Positions 59,017 through 64,000 of a stretch of 64,000 bases of DNA are shown here, piece by piece. Under the pieces are notes generated by a model. It did no database searches. It was not told the DNA's origin and saw only the letters and a list, made by a program, of their open reading frames with translations. Source of the stretch: Fluviicola sp. (lineage in GTDB: Bacteria; Bacteroidota; Bacteroidia; Flavobacteriales_D; Crocinitomicaceae). The DNA is taken from contig JARWZO010000019.1 of NCBI GenBank assembly GCA_029866325.1, forward strand, positions 372,001 through 436,000, in the 5' to 3' direction. The position numbers and the translations under genes were made by a program. Position 1 is the first letter of the stretch; each line of letters starts with the position of its first letter.

Positions 59017-59055
59017 AAAATCGACTTCTCAGCCTGAAACTGAAAAGCCGATTTT
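59017..59055 (-). terminator. Terminator of the TonB-receptor operon
   Basis: A long stem on the minus strand, AAAATCGGCTTTTCAG with CTGAGAAGTCGATTTT (two mismatches), followed by TTTT. It lies just after the stop at 59074. Confidence 0.8.
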
Positions 59056-59073
59056 CAATGATATCGTATTGGT

Positions 59074-61473
59074 TTAAAACGACCCTCTCAACGTCACAAT
59101 GAAATTGCGGCCCGGAGCACTGATGTTTGAAGCAAACTGGCGATAATTCATATCCAGAATGTTTTCGCACGCTACTTGCAACGAAACATATTTGTTGAAT
59201 TGATAACCAATACGCGCGTTCAAGGTAAACCAAGCCGGCATTCCTTGCGGAGTTGCATACGCAATATTGTCTTCACCTACCAAGTTGTAGTTTTTCAAGT
59301 GTTTCCAACCGCTGTACTGCACAAATACCTCACTTCTGAATTTTAACACGTTTAAATTCAATCCCGTTTTCCCGAATACAGGCGGAATGTGATCTAACGG
59401 ATAGTCAGTTGTATCGGTTTTGATGCGACCGTAGGTGTAATTGATGGTAGAAACAATTGAAAGCTGATCGGTAATGTTTCCACGAAGACCTGCTTCTAAA
59501 CCATAAATATAAGCTTCAGACGCATTTTTGGTGGTGGTTACCTGACTCAATTGCCCATCATACACAATTGAATCACTTCCGTTAAATGTGGAAGGCTGAA
59601 CCGTTATGGCATTTTTCAACAAGGTATAATAACCATTTACTGATAAGGTTAGTTTCTTATTGAAGGTTTTAGCAATCCCAATTTCAGCATTGTAGGTATA
59701 TTCCGGTTTCAGATCAGGATTTGGAACGATGACATTCCCTTGCACCGATTCAAATACTTTTGATAAATCATCCACATTTGGAGCTCGGAAACCTGTACTT
59801 CCCAAAATGGTGAAGCGGAAATCGCAGCCTGGAAGGTAAATCAATCCCAGATTTCCGTTGAGTGCCGTATTGTTTTGTGTCACCTTATTAAACGGAAACG
59901 GAAAATAGGTCTTGTCATTGAATTTAGCTTCGAGCATTACATTACTCAACCGAATTCCATCATTCATAATCAGTTTATCTGAAATTTCCCAAGTATGCGT
60001 TGCATAGACGGCAATTGACCTCATGGAAGAACCACCATCCGGATAACGTGTATCCAAGGGTGCGGTTGTATTTGCATCGATATCTTCCACATAAGCAGTG
60101 GAGTTAACCGTGTTGTTCACAAATTCGGCCCCGTAACGGAATTCTTGTTTACCGATCAATTTTTCTGCATCGATATTCAACGAAAGAATGTCTAATTTTT
60201 CGATGCGGTGATTGCGTTCCACTTTCTTAAACCGACGGTCAATACGACTTTCTTCAATGTTTTGGTAAGCCGCGGTTACACGCAATTGATCGTAGACCAA
60301 ATTTCTGTTTTTCAACGTGAGATTGTATGCACCCAACAATCGTTTTTGCGGACCGTAATACCATTCGGCAAACTTCGGATTACTGCCGGATGTGTGTGTG
60401 AGTCTGTCATAGCGTGGTACGTCTGAAGAAGTAGAGTATTGAAAATTGAGGCTGTGCTGTATCTTATCGGATTGTTTGAACAACAACTTTTGCATTACAT
60501 CATACTGAGTATAACCAGAACCGACTTGTAAGTTCGTGTCTTTGTTAATCATCATTGAATCGATTCCGTTAATGCGTTCAGCATAAAAGGTGCGCGCTCC
60601 AAACGAAGGGTAAAACGGATTGCGATTAGCACCTTGTCTTAAATCGTCGAATTTCGAATAGGTAAAAGACGTCAATGATCCAAAACGACGTTTCCCGACT
60701 GAAACATCAACGTGACCGGTATAACCATTTGCGGCGGATTGGTAGCGGGTAAATGCATTTGCTTTCACCAATAATTTGTCGCTGTTTGACAACACCGGGT
60801 TTTTGGTATAAAAGTGCATCACACCACCCAAAGCATCCGAACCGTAGATCACAGATCCGGCACCGAACAACACTTCTACTTTGTCAAACGACGCATTATC
60901 GAGGGTAACAATGTTTTGCAAATGACCACCACGATAAATAGCGTTGTTCATGCGCACACCGTCAACCACCATCAAGACTTTATTGGTTTCAAAACCACGA
61001 ATGATGGGTGAACCGCCACCTAACTGACTTTTTTGTACAAACACATTTCCTTGGTTCGACATCACATCGGCGGTTGACGATTGATTCACGTGATTGAGTT
61101 CATTGCTATTAATTACAGCTACTTGTTGAGCAACATCTTTCCGTTTTTCAGCAAATCGATTGGCAGAAATGATGACTTCTTCCATTGAAAAAGCTTGCTG
61201 TTTGAGGTAAATGATAGAGCTTTTATCAAGAAGTCCCGAACTCATAAAGGTTGTAACCATTGGTTGAAAATCCGGATGGGAAATAGTCACTTGTTTGTCT
61301 ACTATTAGCGCCAATTCCAATTGACCATTTACATCGGTAAAATAAGTGCGTTCATCTGCTTCAACCATTACGTTTTCTATCGGTTGCAAGGTTGTTTCGT
61401 TGAGAAAAGTGACCGTTTGCGAAAATGCAGTAACGGAACATATCACAACGAGCAATGTAAGTATTCGTTTCAT
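59074..61473 (-). CDS. TonB-dependent outer-membrane receptor
   Basis: 799 residues. Signal peptide ending TAFSQ (~residue 19), a short CarboxypepD-like domain (VTFLNETTLQPIENVMVEAD, residues ~20-100), the plug domain with NVFVQKSQLGGGSPIIRGFETNKVLMVVDGVRMNNAIYRGGHLQNIVTLD split, and a ~550-residue barrel ending FIVTLRGSF. The plug words DGVRMNNAIYRGGH and the carboxypeptidase-like domain resemble receptors for siderophores, haem or copper, but the sequence does not decide. The upstream gene (61628) on the same strand is co-transcribed. Confidence 0.93.
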   Translation of the reverse strand: MKRILTLLVVICSVTAFSQTVTFLNETTLQPIENVMVEADERTYFTDVNGQLELALIVDKQVTISHPDFQPMVTTFMSSGLLDKSSIIYLKQQAFSMEEVIISANRFAEKRKDVAQQVAVINSNELNHVNQSSTADVMSNQGNVFVQKSQLGGGSPIIRGFETNKVLMVVDGVRMNNAIYRGGHLQNIVTLDNASFDKVEVLFGAGSVIYGSDALGGVMHFYTKNPVLSNSDKLLVKANAFTRYQSAANGYTGHVDVSVGKRRFGSLTSFTYSKFDDLRQGANRNPFYPSFGARTFYAERINGIDSMMINKDTNLQVGSGYTQYDVMQKLLFKQSDKIQHSLNFQYSTSSDVPRYDRLTHTSGSNPKFAEWYYGPQKRLLGAYNLTLKNRNLVYDQLRVTAAYQNIEESRIDRRFKKVERNHRIEKLDILSLNIDAEKLIGKQEFRYGAEFVNNTVNSTAYVEDIDANTTAPLDTRYPDGGSSMRSIAVYATHTWEISDKLIMNDGIRLSNVMLEAKFNDKTYFPFPFNKVTQNNTALNGNLGLIYLPGCDFRFTILGSTGFRAPNVDDLSKVFESVQGNVIVPNPDLKPEYTYNAEIGIAKTFNKKLTLSVNGYYTLLKNAITVQPSTFNGSDSIVYDGQLSQVTTTKNASEAYIYGLEAGLRGNITDQLSIVSTINYTYGRIKTDTTDYPLDHIPPVFGKTGLNLNVLKFRSEVFVQYSGWKHLKNYNLVGEDNIAYATPQGMPAWFTLNARIGYQFNKYVSLQVACENILDMNYRQFASNISAPGRNFIVTLRGSF

Positions 61474-61627
61474 TGAAGATGATATTGTACAAGAAGTTAC
61501 ACCGCGCTTACGATTGTGTCATCACCAGTCGCGACTGCTCTTCCTGCGTTATTACTAAACATGGATAAAAGTATTCTCAGAGAATGCTGTTACAGCGCTC
61601 AGTAGTTTGAGTTCTCCGGAAAATTGT

Positions 61628-62164
61628 TTAGCAATAAACTTCGGGAGGTGGTGATGCGGCAATCAGTGTTGCAGAAGTTGTGATTTCAACATAGTCGAAA
61701 AAAGCACGATTCGTTCGTTCAAATTCACCCACAAAAAGTGGAATTGCAACGCGTTTTTCAGGAGTCGATTTTACTGTTTCAGAAGCTATTTTGTGCTGCT
61801 TGTCTTTCTGCGGATTATTGCCCCAAGCTTGACGCGTCAACTCAGTAAGTTTGCTATCTAAGGCTGATTCCTTGGTATCCTTCCAACACCAATAGTGCAT
61901 CTGTTCACCAACCTTTTTTTGTGAAACGATATCGTATTTTTGACTGTGAAAAGTGAATTCACCGGAATGTTCCCACTGCAACAATGCTTTATCTTCTGCC
62001 TCTGTAAAAGCTAATAAAACAAGATTTTTTTGGTCCATCCCTTTCAACAACGCAGCTTTCACCTCTCTTCGCACCAACTTGCGCTCATAACGAAGCCACA
62101 AATAAGAACTCGCCACCGGAACGGTGAAGCAAATCAACAGAAAGATGCCTACTAGTCTTTGCAA
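61628..62164 (-). CDS. Membrane-anchored hypothetical protein upstream of the TonB receptor
   Basis: 178 residues. One N-terminal hydrophobic helix (LVGIFLLICFTVPVASSYLW) and a mostly periplasmic rest with a HSGEFTFHSQKYDIV segment and the tail SATLIAASPPPEVYC. Small proteins of this kind, ending in a P-P-P-E-like tail, commonly accompany TonB receptors in Bacteroidota. It is the first gene of the unit; the 154 bases before the receptor hold no riboswitch that I recognise. Function unknown. Confidence 0.7.
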   Translation of the reverse strand: MQRLVGIFLLICFTVPVASSYLWLRYERKLVRREVKAALLKGMDQKNLVLLAFTEAEDKALLQWEHSGEFTFHSQKYDIVSQKKVGEQMHYWCWKDTKESALDSKLTELTRQAWGNNPQKDKQHKIASETVKSTPEKRVAIPLFVGEFERTNRAFFDYVEITTSATLIAASPPPEVYC

Positions 62165-62269
62165 TGCATTTGAGGGTTTAAAGTTGCCAAATTAACCTTT
62201 TTTCGCACTCAATTCTTTCACACAAGAGCAAAAATTGAAAACCTAACTAACATGACGTATAGAAAAGGG

Positions 62270-62298
62270 AAAAGTCAGTCACAGACCTGACTTTTTTT
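62270..62298. terminator. Bidirectional hairpin terminator
   Basis: AAAAGTCAG / CTGACTTTT with an eight-base loop and T-runs on both strands, between the TonB operon promoter region and tRNA-Ser. Confidence 0.65.
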
Positions 62299-62412
62299 GA
62301 TATGATCCGGATTTTGGATTGGCTTATCAAATTGAATCCCTCGTTTTCTTCGAAAACTTCAGGCTTTTTTCTCTCGTCCCTTACCGAAAACAAGTTTCGG
62401 ACGGTGCCAAAA

Positions 62413-62444
62413 GAAAAAATCCCGAAAGCTTAACCTTCGAGATT
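62413..62444 (-). terminator. Terminator of tRNA-Ser
   Basis: Minus strand: AATCTCGAA pairs with TTCGGGATT and is followed by TTTTTC, 11 bases after the tRNA 3' end. Confidence 0.75.
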
Positions 62445-62454
62445 CAATTTCCTG

Positions 62455-62539
62455 CGGAGAGTGAGGGATTCGAACCCCCGGTACCTCGCGGTACAACGGT
62501 TTTCAAGACCGCCGCAATCGACCACTCTGCCAACTCTCC
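62455..62539 (-). tRNA. tRNA-Ser (anticodon TGA)
   Basis: 85 bases with a class II long variable arm (TACCGCGAGGTA). Acceptor GGAGAGT / ACTCTCC, discriminator G, anticodon loop CTTGAAA giving TGA, T-arm with GGTTCGAATCCC. This shows what a normal class II tRNA of the organism looks like, in contrast to the short tRNA-Leu at 20530. Confidence 0.96.
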
Positions 62540-62712
62540 GCGACAAAAGTAGTAATACTTTCATTTCTGACAAGCCCGACGCTAAAAAAAACCTGTATTA
62601 ATTACTTGTTACTTGAAAATCAACATACTTTAATCAATCAGATTTCATTTCCTTGCCCTAATAGCCCGATTTAAGGTCGATATTCACTACTTTTAACACA
62701 GAAAATCATCGT

Positions 62713-64000
62713 ATGAACCGTTTGCTTCTAACTTTATGCTATGTGTTGGCTCTAAGCTGCACCATTTTCGGCCAGACCGGAAAGCTAAAAGCATATATCG
62801 ACCAAAAAACCTATTATTCTCCCGAATTGGGGAATTATGCTGAAATTCAACTGCAATTTGTAGGTCATTCACTCAAGTATGAACCCGTAGAAGGTGGATT
62901 GCGTTCGAAAGTAGCAATCAACATTGCCGCTGTAAACTCGGCAAACGACACGTTGGTTACCGATGCCTACGTTCTCGAAAGCCCGATAATGCGCGATTCC
63001 ATTATTGAGGACTTCTTCGATATTATTCGTTTTCCGCTGGCTCAGGGAAATTATACCGTTCACATTTCATTACTTGATCTGGTTGCAAATACCGGTGAAA
63101 TGCGCGGTGAAATCGAGATGCAAATTCCTACTTACGCCAGAACAATCAGTGTTTCCGATATTCTAATCGCCGAATTTGCCAATAAAACGACTGAACCTAC
63201 GGTGTTTTCCAAAAGCGGATACGACATCATTCCCCGGATTTCCAATTTCTATCCGACTGATTTGACAAGTTTGCCTTATTACACCGAATTGTATAATACA
63301 GACATGCTACCCGACTCCTTGTTTGCAGTTCGTCAGCGCATTATCTCAACCACCGATTCTAAAGAAATGGTTGAATTTACGCGTTTCACCAAAATGACAG
63401 CAGCTCCGGTAGTTCCACTGCTACGAAATGTTGATATTTCAAAATTGCCCTCGGGTTCTTACCGTCTGGAATTGGCAATACTGGACAGAAGCAACGCCGA
63501 ACAAGGCGAAGCGGCTTACTATTATTTTGAACGCATCAATGAATTTGAAGCATTTACCAACATTGATGATATTGTCTTGAATCCTGAATTTCAGTCATTG
63601 ATAACGGATGATTCGGTGGAGTATTACCTCGCGAGTCTTATTCCGATAGCACGACCTGCAGAGGTCAAAAACATTCTGGACAACATCAAAATAGGCAATA
63701 AGGAAAACTGCCGTAAACACTTGCAACAATTCTGGATTCAAACTTCGGGCAACAATGCCTTTAATGCATGGGTTGATTACAAAAAACAAGTATTGCTAGT
63801 CGAAGAAATGTATGGCAACAATTTCCAAGATGGTTACGAAACCGATCGTGGACGTGTGTACCTGCAATATGGTCAACCCAATCAAATCATTACGCGAGAA
63901 ACATCGCCTTCCGAATATCCTTACGAAATCTGGCATTACTACAAAATCAAAATGTACAGCAACAAACGTTTTGTATTCTACAACCCTGATTTGGTAAACA
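62713..64000 (+). CDS. GWxTD-domain protein (3' end outside window)
   Basis: 429 complete codons from ATG 62713 (MNRLLLTLCYVLALSC), open to the window end, so the gene is truncated by the window only. Signal peptide or lipobox region around TIFGQ. A ~260-residue beta-rich domain (LKAYIDQKTYYSPELGNYAEIQLQF, LVATDAYVL-type strands) precedes the region TDDSVEYYLASLIPIARPAEVK, the linker LQQFWIQTSGNNAFNAWVDYKKQV, and the GWxTD part: ETDRGRVYLQYGQPNQI, then YEIWHYYKIK and FVFYNPD. Family knowledge: GWxTD proteins are periplasmic or outer-membrane proteins of Bacteroidota with unknown function. Confidence 0.9.
   Translation, partial: MNRLLLTLCYVLALSCTIFGQTGKLKAYIDQKTYYSPELGNYAEIQLQFVGHSLKYEPVEGGLRSKVAINIAAVNSANDTLVTDAYVLESPIMRDSIIEDFFDIIRFPLAQGNYTVHISLLDLVANTGEMRGEIEMQIPTYARTISVSDILIAEFANKTTEPTVFSKSGYDIIPRISNFYPTDLTSLPYYTELYNTDMLPDSLFAVRQRIISTTDSKEMVEFTRFTKMTAAPVVPLLRNVDISKLPSGSYRLELAILDRSNAEQGEAAYYYFERINEFEAFTNIDDIVLNPEFQSLITDDSVEYYLASLIPIARPAEVKNILDNIKIGNKENCRKHLQQFWIQTSGNNAFNAWVDYKKQVLLVEEMYGNNFQDGYETDRGRVYLQYGQPNQIITRETSPSEYPYEIWHYYKIKMYSNKRFVFYNPDLVN

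Noticed and set aside
61474-61627. Riboswitch (cobalamin or other) before the TonB receptor
   Set aside because: No conserved B12-box or other aptamer word was found; only weak local pairing is visible.
1-64000. CRISPR array, rRNA operon, transposase or integrase
   Set aside because: No regular repeat-spacer pattern, no rRNA sequence and no recombinase-like protein were seen in any frame.

Overview
The window looks like chromosomal DNA of a Bacteroidota bacterium, most likely Flavobacteriales (a Fluviicola-like relative is my best guess, not proven). The signs are: secreted proteins ending in type IX secretion sorting domains (both the 'FPNPT' type A form and the gliding-associated type B form), promoters of the Bacteroidota kind (TTG, about 20 bases, TAnnTTTG), absence of clear Shine-Dalgarno sites, DUF4199/LuxR and creD/HTH_34 gene pairs, a GWxTD protein, and hairpin repeats such as those flanking the words 'cacagatgcacagattt' and 'ttcaccacaaagacacaaag'.

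Layout. 1-10.2 kb: T9SS cargo, including a 2104-residue surface protein with a right-handed beta-helix, Ig-like domains, a GEVED domain and five 53-residue tandem repeats. 10.4-13.5 kb: nitroreductase, tRNA-Asp, and a decayed tandem array in which tRNA-Asp flanks are repeated three times with two small GIY-YIG nuclease genes. 13.8-18.2 kb: a tripartite hipBST kinase toxin-antitoxin operon, then a MoxR-type AAA+ ATPase with its VWA partner. 19.3-22.8 kb: an accessory region holding a promoter-leader-terminator unit, a cluster of tRNA genes (Cys, Pro, Pro, Gln, Leu) several of which are structurally abnormal, a tRNA-sized perfect four-way-junction RNA fold that is not a canonical tRNA, and an AbiE nucleotidyltransferase toxin-antitoxin module bracketed by 21-bp direct repeats. 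22.8-30.0 kb: AraC regulator, hybrid histidine kinase, two receivers (one with a membrane tail) and a run of small envelope-stress genes. 30.6-32.6 kb: a second, convergent AbiE pair with two identical promoter/operator units. 32.7-39.8 kb: acetyltransferase, YidD, LRR protein, HTH_34/CreD module. 40-46.6 kb: type B T9SS protein, double GNAT, Crp/Fnr regulator. 46.8-64 kb: pirin, YceI, aminotransferase, DsbA-like protein, hydrolase, DUF2089 operon, DUF4199/LuxR, tryptophan 2,3-dioxygenase, PTPS/QueD, MBL-rhodanese sulfur enzyme, porin, TonB receptor, tRNA-Ser, and a GWxTD gene that runs off the end.

The most unusual part is 19.88-22.69 kb. The odd tRNA cluster ends in a strong terminator immediately next to an AbiEii gene, a family whose studied members act on tRNA 3' ends. 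Whether the RNAs and the toxin form one system is an inference that needs testing. Dispersed through the window is a family of hairpins built on the word CGTAATATTGCAAATTTACG.
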